Shown here in pieces: positions 1-7,078 of a stretch of DNA of 9,990 nt. A model generated the notes under the pieces. It worked only from the letters and a program-made list of their open reading frames with translations. It did not search any database and was not told the DNA's origin. A program made the position numbers and the translations under genes. Numbering within the stretch: the stretch's first letter is position 1; each line of letters opens with the position of its first letter. The DNA lies in assembly GCA_946542925.1 (NCBI GenBank), contig CAMNLA010000011.1, positions 1-9,990 of the forward strand. Direction: 5' to 3'. The DNA comes from UBA4363 sp002393965 (GTDB taxonomy: Bacteria; Bacteroidota; Bacteroidia; Bacteroidales; Paludibacteraceae).

Positions 1-10
1 GGGGGGGGGG
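1..10. other. Poly-G run at window edge
   Basis: Ten consecutive G residues open the window, followed directly by the 3' flank of recX. Nothing else in the window resembles this run. It may be a sequencing or assembly artefact at a contig end, since poly-G is a known artefact of two-colour sequencing chemistry. It could also be a real homopolymer. The sequence alone cannot decide. Confidence 0.5.
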
Positions 11-24
11 TGATGTGTGGCGGA

Positions 25-498
25 CTATTCGTCGGTGAGGTCTGTGACAGGAAGGTGTTGCAGTGCCTGTTGAGCCTGGGTGACAGTATATCCGCGCGTG
101 ATGGCAAATCGCAGCAGTTTCTCCCGACGCGCTCTTTCGCTGTCTGCCTGCACATGAGGCATTTTTTTCTGCAACAGATGAATAAGGGTGTTCAGAAGTT
201 CGTCCTGGTTCAGGGTAAGCAGGACCTCCCGAATTGTTTTTTCAGGAAGACGCTTGCTTTGCAAGGCAAGTTGGATTTTCTGAGTCCCCCAACCGGCAAA
301 TAGTGATTTGTCATGGACAAAGGCTTTGATGTAGCGCAAGTCATCGAGGAAGCGGTTTTGACGCAGGGATTGGATGATGGCATCATGGTGTGCCGGATCG
401 ACGTCCCAGCGACGGAGTCGCAGGCGGATGTCCCACTCGCAGTGCTCTGAGCGAGAGCAGAGGGATTCGGCTCGGTGCAGTGCTTCTTCCTGGGTCAT
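25..498 (-). CDS. recX: Regulatory protein RecX
   Basis: A 157-residue cytosolic protein of the RecX family, which binds RecA filaments and restrains recombinase activity. The family pattern is visible: a helical N-terminal part with WDIRLRLRRW near residues 22-31, the conserved RFLDDLRYIKAF segment around 49-60, GWGTQKI around 69-75 starting the second three-helix repeat, and a C-terminal LLRFAITRGYT stretch matching the usual 'rRGf' signature. Length is normal for the family. The start lies 3 nt after the prmC stop codon, so the two genes are almost certainly co-transcribed and probably translationally coupled. There is no recA in the window. Identification rests on motifs and on the prmC-recX adjacency common in Bacteroidota. 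Confidence 0.9.
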   Translation of the reverse strand: MTQEEALHRAESLCSRSEHCEWDIRLRLRRWDVDPAHHDAIIQSLRQNRFLDDLRYIKAFVHDKSLFAGWGTQKIQLALQSKRLPEKTIREVLLTLNQDELLNTLIHLLQKKMPHVQADSERARREKLLRFAITRGYTVTQAQQALQHLPVTDLTDE

Positions 499-501
499 GG
501 G

Positions 502-1365
502 TTATACGGGTGTTGCGCACAGGAACCGGTCTTTCCCATAGGAGTCCTGCATGATCTGACAATGAAAACCGAAGGAAGAGACCAGTCGGGATGTCTCGTC
601 TCCCAACGCCTGGTTGATCTCGAGCCACAGAGCGGAGCCGGGTTCTTTCCTGAGATGCTGTGACGCGTATCTGGCGATGGCCCGGTAGAAGCGAAGCGGA
701 TCATCGTCGGGAACGAAAAGCGCCTGATGGGGCTCGTAGTCAAGGACGTTCCGTTCCATGGTCGCGCTTTCGCTATGACGTATGTACGGCGGATTGGAGA
801 TGATGAGGTCGTAGTCTCCCTGTCGATGGAGGAAGTCTTGCATCAGTACGTTCGCCAACTCAAAACGGATGTCCGCTCCCAAGGCCTGAGCATTCGACCG
901 GGCCGTCCTCAACGCGGCGGGTGAGACGTCAACGGCATCAATGAGGAGCGTCTTTTTTTCGACACGGAGGAGGTGATCCAAGGCAATGGCGATGCAACCC
1001 GATCCGGTGCCGATGTCCAGTACGGAGAAGGGTTCGCGTCTGTTATTTTTTGCACGGACATGTGCCAGACGTACTAATTCCTGCGTCTCGGGACGAGGGA
1101 TGAGTACATTTTTATTAACTTTGATGCGAAGTCCGCAGAAGTCGGCAGCACCTAATGCGTATTGAACCGGAACTCCCAGGGAAAGGGCACGCAGGATATC
1201 GAGATAGGCTGTTTCCAAGTCGGAGGTAATGCCGTGGTTCTCTGTGAGTAGGGCGTGGGTACGGTCCAGTCCCGTCAGATGCTCTATGATAAGGAAGAAC
1301 AGAGCCTGCGATTCGTGCTCGTCAAGGTCAGGCAGGCATTGCAGAAAAAGTTGTCGTGCTTTCAT
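502..1365 (-). CDS. prmC: Release factor glutamine methyltransferase PrmC (HemK)
   Basis: A 287-residue S-adenosylmethionine-dependent methyltransferase that modifies the glutamine of the GGQ motif in peptide-chain release factors, improving termination. Visible features are a helical N-terminal substrate-recognition domain (about 1-85), the IPRPET motif at 89-94, the SAM-binding DIGTGSGC loop at 117-124, and the diagnostic NPPY catalytic motif at 191-194, whose Asn and Pro backbone bind the target glutamine. Length is typical. It leads a minus-strand operon with recX. Transcription probably starts from a near-ideal promoter at 1431-1461, giving a leader of roughly 60 nt. That leader contains one arm of the repeat family described elsewhere in this window. 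The start at 1365 fits the family N-terminus; no Shine-Dalgarno sequence is seen. Confidence 0.95.
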   Translation of the reverse strand: MKARQLFLQCLPDLDEHESQALFFLIIEHLTGLDRTHALLTENHGITSDLETAYLDILRALSLGVPVQYALGAADFCGLRIKVNKNVLIPRPETQELVRLAHVRAKNNRREPFSVLDIGTGSGCIAIALDHLLRVEKKTLLIDAVDVSPAALRTARSNAQALGADIRFELANVLMQDFLHRQGDYDLIISNPPYIRHSESATMERNVLDYEPHQALFVPDDDPLRFYRAIARYASQHLRKEPGSALWLEINQALGDETSRLVSSFGFHCQIMQDSYGKDRFLCATPV

Positions 1366-1367
1366 GG

Positions 1368-1389
1368 ATCTGGCTTAACGAAAAGGTTC
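1368..1389 (-). repeat. Solo 5' arm of structured repeat in prmC leader
   Basis: Read on the minus strand, these 22 nt begin GAACCTTTTCGTTAAGCC. Those 18 bases are identical to plus-strand 9901-9918, and the following GCCAGAT agrees with the copy at 7936-8017. Immediately upstream on the minus strand is a hairpin, GGaTTCC-CCC-gaa-GGG-aca-GGAACC, whose 3' side is the first bases of the arm. The matching 3' arm is not found downstream; the prmC start codon follows 2 nt later. An 18-nt identity within 10 kb is unlikely by chance. Confidence 0.7.
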
Positions 1390-1430
1390 CTGTCCCTTCG
1401 GGGGAATCCGGAGAGGGGCAAAGCGATAGA

Positions 1431-1461
1431 CAAATATAGTGAGATAAGCAGAATAAGCAAA
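1431..1461 (-). promoter_or_regulatory. Bacteroidota-type promoter for prmC-recX
   Basis: On the minus strand the -33 box TTTG (1461-1458) is followed by exactly 19 nt and then the -7 box TATATTTG (1438-1431), a full match to TTTG-N19-TAnnTTTG. Transcription should begin around 1424, leaving a leader of about 60 nt before prmC. No comparable promoter was found on the plus strand for the divergent ribD. Confidence 0.8.
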
Positions 1462-1473
1462 GAAAAAAAACAG

Positions 1474-2619
1474 ATGTCAGAAGATGAGGAGTTCATGCGC
1501 CGGGCAATCGACCTGGCAGAGCGTGGCGAAGGACGCGTCGCGCCCAATCCGATGGTGGGGTGTGTGATAACGGCACGGGGACGGATTATAGGTGAGGGAT
1601 GGCACCGCTTATGGGGAGGACCCCATGCGGAGGTGAATGCGATGAGAGCCGTAGGTCCGGATGATGTGTCTCTACTTCATGAGGCTTCTGTCTTTGTTAA
1701 TCTCGAACCTTGCGCTCACTACGGGAAGACCCCACCCTGTGCCGAGATGCTCGTCCGTGCCGGAGTGCGCCGGGTGGTCATTGCCAACCGAGACCCCTTC
1801 CCGGAGGTGAGCGGACGCGGTATTCGCATGCTTCAGGAGGCAGGTATCGAGGTGCAGACCGGCATCCTGGAGACGGAAGGACGTTTTCTGAACCGACGGT
1901 TCTTTACCCTTCATACGCTCCACCGCCCTTATGTGATCCTGAAATGGGCTCAGAGTAACGACGGTTTTATCGCACGCCGTTCCAGCACGGGGGGATGGCA
2001 ACGCACCCTGATCAGTAATGCCTCGACGCGTCAACTGTCTCACCGGCTCAGAGCCTCCGAGATGGCGATCCTTGTCGGTCGTGGTACGGTCGAATGTGAC
2101 GACCCGATGCTTACTGTTCGGGATTTCCATCCACAGGATGAACCTCTCTACGGACCACCGCACAATCCGATTCGTATCATTTTAGATCGAGAGGGAACTG
2201 TCGACGCTAAAAAAAAGGTTTTTCATGGCTCGATGGAAGATTCTGTGCTCGTTTTTGTACATAAATCTGCGAAATGTACTACATTTGCTAATGCATCAGC
2301 GTTCATGTCAAGAACGGAGTGGATACCCATCGATTTTGATGACAATGTCCCTTTGCAGGTTCTCGACGAACTGGCGAGGCGGAATATCAGTTCCCTCATC
2401 GTAGAGGGGGGACGTACTACGCTGCAGCAGTTTATCAACGCAAAACTCTGGGACGAGTGCCGCATTGAGACAAACCCCTCGCTGAATATCTTCGACGGAC
2501 TGCCTGCGCCGACTCTCCCCGAAGTGAAATTCCGCACAGAGCAACGCCTGGATGGACACCTGTTGCAAACGGGGTACAGAGTGATACCCGATGAGAATCG
2601 TGAAAGATGTCTTTTTTGA
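1474..2619 (+). CDS. ribD: Bifunctional riboflavin biosynthesis deaminase/reductase RibD
   Basis: A 381-residue cytosolic enzyme catalysing the second and third steps of riboflavin synthesis: deamination of the pyrimidine intermediate, then NADPH-dependent reduction of its ribosyl chain. The N-terminal cytidine-deaminase-type domain shows the APNPMVGCV signature (23-31), HAE at 51-53 (zinc ligand plus catalytic Glu) and PCAHYGKTPPC at 79-89 (zinc ligands C80 and C89). The reductase domain runs from about 148, with PYVILKWAQSNDGFIA, the GRGTVECDDPMLTVR region and a late VEGG motif. The frame is open upstream to 1255, but family N-termini favour the ATG at 1474 (MSEDEEFMRRAIDLA); starting earlier would overlap prmC. 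The last codons and stop overlap a partial repeat unit starting about 2611. Confidence 0.95.
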   Translation: MSEDEEFMRRAIDLAERGEGRVAPNPMVGCVITARGRIIGEGWHRLWGGPHAEVNAMRAVGPDDVSLLHEASVFVNLEPCAHYGKTPPCAEMLVRAGVRRVVIANRDPFPEVSGRGIRMLQEAGIEVQTGILETEGRFLNRRFFTLHTLHRPYVILKWAQSNDGFIARRSSTGGWQRTLISNASTRQLSHRLRASEMAILVGRGTVECDDPMLTVRDFHPQDEPLYGPPHNPIRIILDREGTVDAKKKVFHGSMEDSVLVFVHKSAKCTTFANASAFMSRTEWIPIDFDDNVPLQVLDELARRNISSLIVEGGRTTLQQFINAKLWDECRIETNPSLNIFDGLPAPTLPEVKFRTEQRLDGHLLQTGYRVIPDENRERCLF

Positions 2620-2638
2620 AAGATAGAAGAGCAGAATC
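2611..2638 (+). repeat. Partial unit of structured repeat overlapping ribD stop
   Basis: Bases 2611-2622 (cttttttgaaag) are identical to 7941-7952 inside the repeat copy upstream of the glycosyltransferase gene. The match continues imperfectly as agaagagcagaatc against agatgagcagaggtc. It stops where the fuller copy begins, so the two look like a truncated unit joined to a complete one. The ribD stop codon (2617-2619) lies inside it. In addition, gcagaatc at 2631-2638 is the exact reverse complement of 2679-2686, giving an alternative long-range pairing. Confidence 0.5.
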
Positions 2639-2712
2639 AACTTTTCATAAGCCAAAGGAGCAGAGCCAAGCTTGCTTAGATTCTGCATGGCTCAAGAAGT
2701 GGATTGAAATGA
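2636..2712 (+). repeat. Structured repeat copy A, between ribD and cardiolipin synthase gene
   Basis: About 77 nt aligning with copies at 7936-8017 and 9901-9977. The 5' arm is aacttttcataagcc (2639-2653) and the 3' arm is gaagtggattgaaatgaa (2696-2713). The nested pairing is ACTTTT with AAGAAGT (one G-U), GCC 2651-2653 with GGC 2689-2691, GCAGA 2660-2664 with TCTGC 2682-2686, and AAGC with GCTT around a TT turn at 2672-2673. It is the most diverged of the three copies. It ends about 67 nt before the start of the cardiolipin synthase gene and has the same orientation. Confidence 0.6.
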
Positions 2713-2779
2713 AATGATAAAATAGGACGCCGAGCACAATCGGAGGGGAAAAGGGGTAACTAATTTTTTAACGCCGGAC

Positions 2780-4240
2780 TTGTTTGCATATATTCTATAT
2801 GGACTGCTGATTATTCTCTACATCTATGCGGTGTATCAGGTCGTGTTGCTCGTAACCTCCGAACAGCATAACCCGATTCGTACACTGGGATGGGCAGTCG
2901 TCCTCCTCTTCATTCCTGCAATAGGTCTCGGTGTTTACGTGGCTTTCGGACGCAACGAGCGACAGGAAAAACGGATTCTTAAACTCAGCATCCGCAGCAA
3001 GGAACAGGCCTCTGGACATCTCAATCTCGACACCATACGTCAAACGGTGGAGGAGGACATCGCTACGACAAAGACAGACAACGCCGAAAGCGTTTTCGCT
3101 CTCATGCGACTCCTCTATGCCAACGGACGCTCGCTGGTTTACCCGCAGAACAGGATCGAGATCCTCGCACGCCCAAAGGAGACGTTCGACCGGCTCTTTG
3201 CCGATCTGGAAGCAGCGACGGATCATATACACATTGAGTTTTATATCATTGACAATGATGTCATCGGCAACCAATTGCGACAGATTCTGGAACGAAAGGC
3301 ACGGCAAGGTCTCAGAGTGCGTGTGATCTACGACTATTGGGGCAGTTATTCCATAGACCGACGCTATAAGAAATCCATGCGTGAGGCAGGCGTGAAGTTC
3401 CATGCTTTTTTCCCTCCCGAATTCCCGTTCGTACTGCGACACATCAATAACCGCAATCACCGTAAGGTAGTGGTGGTGGATGGCAAAGTGGCATATACAG
3501 GAGGACTCAACATCGCCGACCGCTACAGGACAGGAAATACGCTTGGCGTTTGGCGCGATACGATGGTACGGTTGGAGGGACCCGTCGTACATGGTCTTCA
3601 GGAGACATTCCTCGGCGACTGGTATTTCATAGATCATAAGAAACACCAGAAACGACGCTATTTCCCACAGGCCGACCGCATGGAGTCAGAACGGAATTTC
3701 GTCCAGATTGTGGATAGCGGACCCGATACGCAGTATCGAAATATCCTGCACGGCATCTGCCAGGCAATCGCAACGGCACGTAACTATATCTACATCCAGA
3801 CACCCTATTTCATGCCGCCTGGAGAACTCGAGGAGGCCCTGCGGATGGCATCTCTGCGCGGTGTGAATCTCAAGATTCTCATCCCGGAGAGCTCGGATAC
3901 GTCAATGGCGCAACTCTCCAACGCCTCCTACCTCGAGACAATGATGGAGAGCGGTGCCGAAATCTATTGGTACAAAGGAGGGTTCCTGCATAGCAAGGCC
4001 ATTGTGATCGATGACTATATCTCAACGGTCGGCACCTCCAACATGGATTTCCGTAGCTATGAGCAGAATTTCGAGGTCAATGCCTTTATCTACGACCTGA
4101 AAACGGCTGCAACCCTCAAGGCTGCCTTTGAGAACGACTTGAAGAATGCCGAGAAGGTGGACCTTGAGACTTGGAAGCAACGCTCCACATGGCAGAAGGT
4201 AAAGGAGTCGTTCTCACGACTTTTCTCTCCTGCAATGTAG
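2780..4240 (+). CDS. cls: Cardiolipin synthase (phospholipase D family)
   Basis: A 486-residue inner-membrane enzyme that joins phosphatidylglycerol molecules, or related phospholipids, to make cardiolipin. Two hydrophobic N-terminal segments (about 3-26 and 36-55), separated by the NPIRTLGW motif typical of this family, match the PLDc_N region. Two phospholipase D catalytic motifs follow: HRKVVVVDG starting at His227 and HSKAIVIDD starting at His404, each with the H-x-K-x4-D spacing and a trailing GG/GTSN stretch. Length is normal. The proposed start is TTG at 2780, because there is no in-frame ATG between the upstream stop at 2723 and the first membrane segment, and the segment would lose residues with a later start. 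Upstream is repeat copy A. No separate consensus promoter was recognised. Confidence 0.9.
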   Translation: MFAYILYGLLIILYIYAVYQVVLLVTSEQHNPIRTLGWAVVLLFIPAIGLGVYVAFGRNERQEKRILKLSIRSKEQASGHLNLDTIRQTVEEDIATTKTDNAESVFALMRLLYANGRSLVYPQNRIEILARPKETFDRLFADLEAATDHIHIEFYIIDNDVIGNQLRQILERKARQGLRVRVIYDYWGSYSIDRRYKKSMREAGVKFHAFFPPEFPFVLRHINNRNHRKVVVVDGKVAYTGGLNIADRYRTGNTLGVWRDTMVRLEGPVVHGLQETFLGDWYFIDHKKHQKRRYFPQADRMESERNFVQIVDSGPDTQYRNILHGICQAIATARNYIYIQTPYFMPPGELEEALRMASLRGVNLKILIPESSDTSMAQLSNASYLETMMESGAEIYWYKGGFLHSKAIVIDDYISTVGTSNMDFRSYEQNFEVNAFIYDLKTAATLKAAFENDLKNAEKVDLETWKQRSTWQKVKESFSRLFSPAM

Positions 4241-4263
4241 AGGAATAACAGCACTTCCCATGG

Positions 4264-4294
4264 TTTGCTCAGCCGAAAAAATCTGTTATCTTTG
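4264..4294 (+). promoter_or_regulatory. Bacteroidota-type promoter for the exported-protein gene
   Basis: TTTG at 4264-4267, a spacer of exactly 19 nt, and TATCTTTG at 4287-4294 give a complete TTTG-N19-TAnnTTTG match. The predicted transcript starts near 4301, leaving a very short leader before the ATG at 4319. This makes the gene transcriptionally separable from the cardiolipin synthase gene upstream. Confidence 0.85.
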
Positions 4295-4318
4295 CATCTA
4301 CAAACGTTTTAACGGTAA

Positions 4319-5065
4319 ATGAAAAGAACGTTATTTTTCTTGATTCTCATCTTCCTGACGATTGGTGTTTCCGCTCAGCATGTACTCTATCTCAAGAGTG
4401 GCGAGACCATCAAGGGACGACTGCTCGGAGGGGGACGCGACTCCGTCTCTTTCCAGTTCCTCGGGAACGACCTGAGACTTCCCGTTGACGGCTTGCAGGC
4501 AATATGGTTCGATGAGTCCTCAGCACCAAAGGCACTTGCCGACCCGGCAAGCGGACGAGACGCAAAAATTCACGGATACGTGACGGACTCCTATTTCACG
4601 TCAAACGAAACAAAAGCCGATGCCGGCGCAAAGGTCTGGATCGTAGCGGAAAAGGATGTCGAGAATTTCAATATCAAACTCGTGGAAGATACCTTTGCTT
4701 TGGTCAACAACCTGAAGGATATCTATAATCAATTCGACAGCCGAAATGCCGATGTGCCACAGAATATTCTTTCCACCATGGTGATATACAACGTGGATAC
4801 GGACGCAAAGTTCGAGGATTACTGCCGTCGGACAAACCAGAATGTCTTCAAACTGCGCAATAATAAGAACGCTATCCACAGCACCTGTGATGCTGACGGA
4901 CGATTCATCGTTCCGGTGAATTCCGGCACCTACTACGTGCTTGTCATCAGCAAACAGACAAAGGGAGAGTCTGTGGTCGAACAGGACGGCAAGATGTTCT
5001 GCAAGAAGATTACAATCAAACCGGATGAGGACTATGTCCTCTCCGTCAAGTTCGAAGTGCCGTAA
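4319..5065 (+). CDS. Exported protein of unknown function with regulatory-like beta domain
   Basis: A 248-residue protein I cannot assign to a named family. A clear signal peptide (MKRTLFF, a hydrophobic core, then VSAQ ending at residue 20) predicts export to the periplasm or outer surface; there is no lipobox cysteine. Residues 21-66 (YLKSGETIKGRLLG, then DSVSFQFLGNDLRLPVDGLQAIWF) look like a small beta-rich domain. Residues 83-110 (IHGYVTD through ADAGAKVWIVA) and 187-247 (STCDADGRFIVPVNSGTYYVLVIS onward) resemble the two halves of a carboxypeptidase regulatory-like beta-sandwich, interrupted by a mostly polar, helical-looking stretch at about 111-186. It has its own strong promoter and is followed after 56 nt by fabG, with no terminator seen between them. 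The domain assignment is inference. Confidence 0.85.
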   Translation: MKRTLFFLILIFLTIGVSAQHVLYLKSGETIKGRLLGGGRDSVSFQFLGNDLRLPVDGLQAIWFDESSAPKALADPASGRDAKIHGYVTDSYFTSNETKADAGAKVWIVAEKDVENFNIKLVEDTFALVNNLKDIYNQFDSRNADVPQNILSTMVIYNVDTDAKFEDYCRRTNQNVFKLRNNKNAIHSTCDADGRFIVPVNSGTYYVLVISKQTKGESVVEQDGKMFCKKITIKPDEDYVLSVKFEVP

Positions 5066-5121
5066 CATCACGCATGGCACTTCCTCAGTTTAGTATCAAT
5101 ATTAATCAATAAGTTATAATT

Positions 5122-5868
5122 ATGGGATTACTTCAAGGAAAAACAGCACTCGTAACAGGTGCCGCACGGGGTATTGGAAAGGCGATTGCTCTCAAATTCG
5201 CCGCGGAAGGTGCTAACGTCGCTTTTACCGACCTTGTCATTGATGAAAACGGACAGCAGACCGAAAAGGAAATACAGGCATTCGGAGTCAAGGCAAAAGG
5301 CTATGCTTCCAATGCCGCTGACTTTGCTGAGACAGAGACGGTTGTTAATCAGGTAAAGGCAGATTTCGGCAGCATCGATATCCTCGTCAATAATGCCGGT
5401 ATTACAAAGGACGGACTCATGCTTCGAATGACCGAGGCTCAATGGGATGCCGTTATCGCAGTTAATCTCAAGTCTGCTTTCAATTTTATTCATGCCTGCA
5501 CCCCGATCATGATGAAACAACGTGGCGGTAGCATTATCAACATGGCTTCTGTCGTTGGTGTACACGGCAACGCAGGACAATGCAACTACTCGGCTTCCAA
5601 GGCAGGTATGATAGCACTCGCCAAGTCAATCGGACAGGAAATGGGGTCGCGTGGAGTGCGCGCTAATGCCATTGCTCCGGGATTCATCATCACGGCCATG
5701 ACGGATAAACTCTCCGATGAGGTAAAAGAACAATGGATTTCACATATTCCTCTCCGTCGTGGGGGAACCCCAGAGGATATCGCCAACGTAGCGACTTTCC
5801 TCGCTTCCGATCTCTCTTCCTACATCACTGGACAGGTGATTCAGGTAGATGGAGGTATGAACATGTAA
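5122..5868 (+). CDS. fabG: 3-oxoacyl-[acyl-carrier-protein] reductase FabG
   Basis: A 248-residue short-chain dehydrogenase that reduces 3-oxoacyl-ACP to 3-hydroxyacyl-ACP with NADPH in type II fatty acid elongation. Visible motifs are the nucleotide-binding TGAARGIG loop (12-19), NNAG (90-93), Asn115 in VNL, and the catalytic Ser143, Tyr156 and Lys160 (YSASK), with the C-terminal GQVIQVDGGMNM ending typical of FabG. Length is exactly in the family range. The leader is AT-rich with no Shine-Dalgarno sequence. No TAnnTTTG box lies in the 56-nt gap, so it may be transcribed with the upstream exported-protein gene. Other short-chain dehydrogenases share the core motifs, but overall similarity to FabG is strong. 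A terminator follows 20 nt after the stop. Confidence 0.93.
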   Translation: MGLLQGKTALVTGAARGIGKAIALKFAAEGANVAFTDLVIDENGQQTEKEIQAFGVKAKGYASNAADFAETETVVNQVKADFGSIDILVNNAGITKDGLMLRMTEAQWDAVIAVNLKSAFNFIHACTPIMMKQRGGSIINMASVVGVHGNAGQCNYSASKAGMIALAKSIGQEMGSRGVRANAIAPGFIITAMTDKLSDEVKEQWISHIPLRRGGTPEDIANVATFLASDLSSYITGQVIQVDGGMNM

Positions 5869-5888
5869 TCTTCCGAAAAATAGATTGT

Positions 5889-5933
5889 AAAAAAACACGG
5901 ACAGGTCCGTATGGATCGTATCCGTGTTTTTTT
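5889..5933. terminator. Bidirectional intrinsic terminator
   Basis: A perfect 13-bp stem: AAAAAAACACGGA (5889-5901) pairs with TCCGTGTTTTTTT (5921-5933), and the 19-nt loop can form an inner GGTCC/GGATC helix around GTAT. Because the A-tract and T-tract are symmetric, it can end transcripts in both directions: fabG arriving from the left and the minus-strand TfoX-domain gene arriving from the right. Confidence 0.9.
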
Positions 5934-5951
5934 GCTATACCATTAGAACCG

Positions 5952-6272
5952 CTACATTTTCTTTCTTTTGGTTCCTCTGCAGAGTTCCACAAGGGTCTTA
6001 CGGACAAGCGATGACAGATAATCTCGGTCATCAACGTCCGCGATGCGGAAGTAATCCTTCGCTCCCGCATAGGGAGCTTGTAGATCTTGCTCTCGTAGGA
6101 AGTCAAATCCCGCTTGGGTCGGTTTGATAAATAGTTGGTTGTCGCAGATAAGACCGAAGAGGATGCCATCACAGTAGATGCCGTAGTCTCCGAACATCTT
6201 TCTGTAAGTAATCGTTCCTGCTCCGGCACATTGGTCGGCGATGTATTGTACGAAATCGGTATTGGATGACAT
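5952..6272 (-). CDS. TfoX N-terminal domain protein
   Basis: A 106-residue small cytosolic protein of the TfoX N-terminal domain family. The recognisable core is ITYRKMFGDYGIYCDGILFGLICDN followed by LFIKP (about residues 21-51), matching the family pattern of a metal-independent alpha/beta fold. The C-terminal TfoX domain of the Haemophilus competence regulator is absent, so a role in competence should not be assumed; the function of stand-alone proteins is poorly known. The frame is open to 6314, but ATG at 6272 (MSSNTDFVQYI) fits the family and leaves only 2 nt after the AlkD-like stop. It is the last gene of a three-gene operon, ending at the shared terminator. Confidence 0.85.
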   Translation of the reverse strand: MSSNTDFVQYIADQCAGAGTITYRKMFGDYGIYCDGILFGLICDNQLFIKPTQAGFDFLREQDLQAPYAGAKDYFRIADVDDRDYLSSLVRKTLVELCRGTKRKKM

Positions 6273-6274
6273 GA

Positions 6275-7078
6275 CTATCTTTTTTTGTTTGTCTCTCGAC
6301 CTCTTTCCATCCATTCTCTGCGTTCCACATCACTCATCTTCTCAATGGCATAGCGTAAGGACGTCCGGGGCATCGTGTCGGCATGCTCATTCAGGAATTG
6401 ACGCAATAGGTTCATGTCCACACGTTTGCCCAGTTCACGCAACATCCACCCTACGGCTTTCTGCATCAAGTCATGAGGATGGTGAAGGTGCATCTTGGCA
6501 TACCGAAGACACCATTCTCCGTCTCCCATTTGCATCGTTTTCCATGTGCAGACCATGCTGATCCGCTGTTTCCATAGATTGTCGCTCAGGGCAAGTCGGT
6601 CCACGATGCCGGTCTTCTCTCCCAAGTGTGTTGGCAGAGTGAGCCAACGACCCAATATCTTGGGTGCCGACAAATCTACCAAGTCCCAGTTGTTGGCATA
6701 TTCGGCATATCTTAAATAGAGGTCGACTATATGATCACGCTTTGAGATAGCAACCTCGTCCCATGCGAGGCGGTTGGTAGCAAGGCGTTCGAAATGGGAA
6801 ACGAGAATCAGAAATCCGCACAGACGGATCTCGTGATAACGATGTGTCAGCAATCCCGGTATCTCCTCAAGTGGAAGGTCCTTCGACAGACGGACAACCT
6901 CACGGGTTTGCGGCACTTTGATGCCGAGAAATTCATCCCCCTCTCCATAGTCCCCCTTGCTCGTCTTGAAGAATCGGAGCAACACTTGACGCTGCGCCTC
7001 GTTTCGCTGTGTCTCCATATAGGAGATGATCTCATGCGCTGTCAGCGAACAAGGGAAGGTATGCGGCGGACGTTTCAT
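6275..7078 (-). CDS. DNA alkylation repair protein, AlkD-like glycosylase
   Basis: A 267-residue HEAT-like-repeat DNA glycosylase of the AlkD family, which removes bulky or positively charged alkylated bases (such as N3- and N7-alkylpurines) without flipping them out. Family landmarks are YGEGDEFLGIKVPQTR (44-59), NNWDLVD (129-135) with the conserved Trp131 and the Asp in the catalytic cleft, LWKQRISMV (168-176) with the conserved Arg172, and DLMQKAVGWMLRELGKR (203-219) with Trp211. It is slightly longer than typical bacterial AlkD, mostly from a C-terminal extension rich in Arg and Glu. Its ATG overlaps the stop of the upstream flavoprotein gene by 4 nt (ATGA), implying translational coupling, and the TfoX-domain gene follows after 2 nt. 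Confidence 0.92.
   Translation of the reverse strand: MKRPPHTFPCSLTAHEIISYMETQRNEAQRQVLLRFFKTSKGDYGEGDEFLGIKVPQTREVVRLSKDLPLEEIPGLLTHRYHEIRLCGFLILVSHFERLATNRLAWDEVAISKRDHIVDLYLRYAEYANNWDLVDLSAPKILGRWLTLPTHLGEKTGIVDRLALSDNLWKQRISMVCTWKTMQMGDGEWCLRYAKMHLHHPHDLMQKAVGWMLRELGKRVDMNLLRQFLNEHADTMPRTSLRYAIEKMSDVERREWMERGRETNKKR

Noticed and set aside
1255..1473. Upstream extension of the ribD frame
   Set aside because: The extra 73 residues would overlap the 5' part of prmC and its promoter, have no similarity to RibD N-termini, and the ATG at 1474 gives the expected family start.
1672..2163. Minus-strand open frame within ribD
   Set aside because: It lies opposite the conserved deaminase and reductase core of RibD and has no family motif or promoter.
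2795..3646. Long minus-strand open frame (283 codons) opposite the cardiolipin synthase gene
   Set aside because: It is antisense to a gene with clear catalytic motifs, and its translation shows no recognisable domain and an odd Cys/His-rich composition typical of shadow frames.
6273..6314. Longer start for the TfoX-domain gene at 6314
   Set aside because: It would add 14 basic residues outside the family and overlap the AlkD-like gene by 40 nt; the ATG at 6272 is a better fit.
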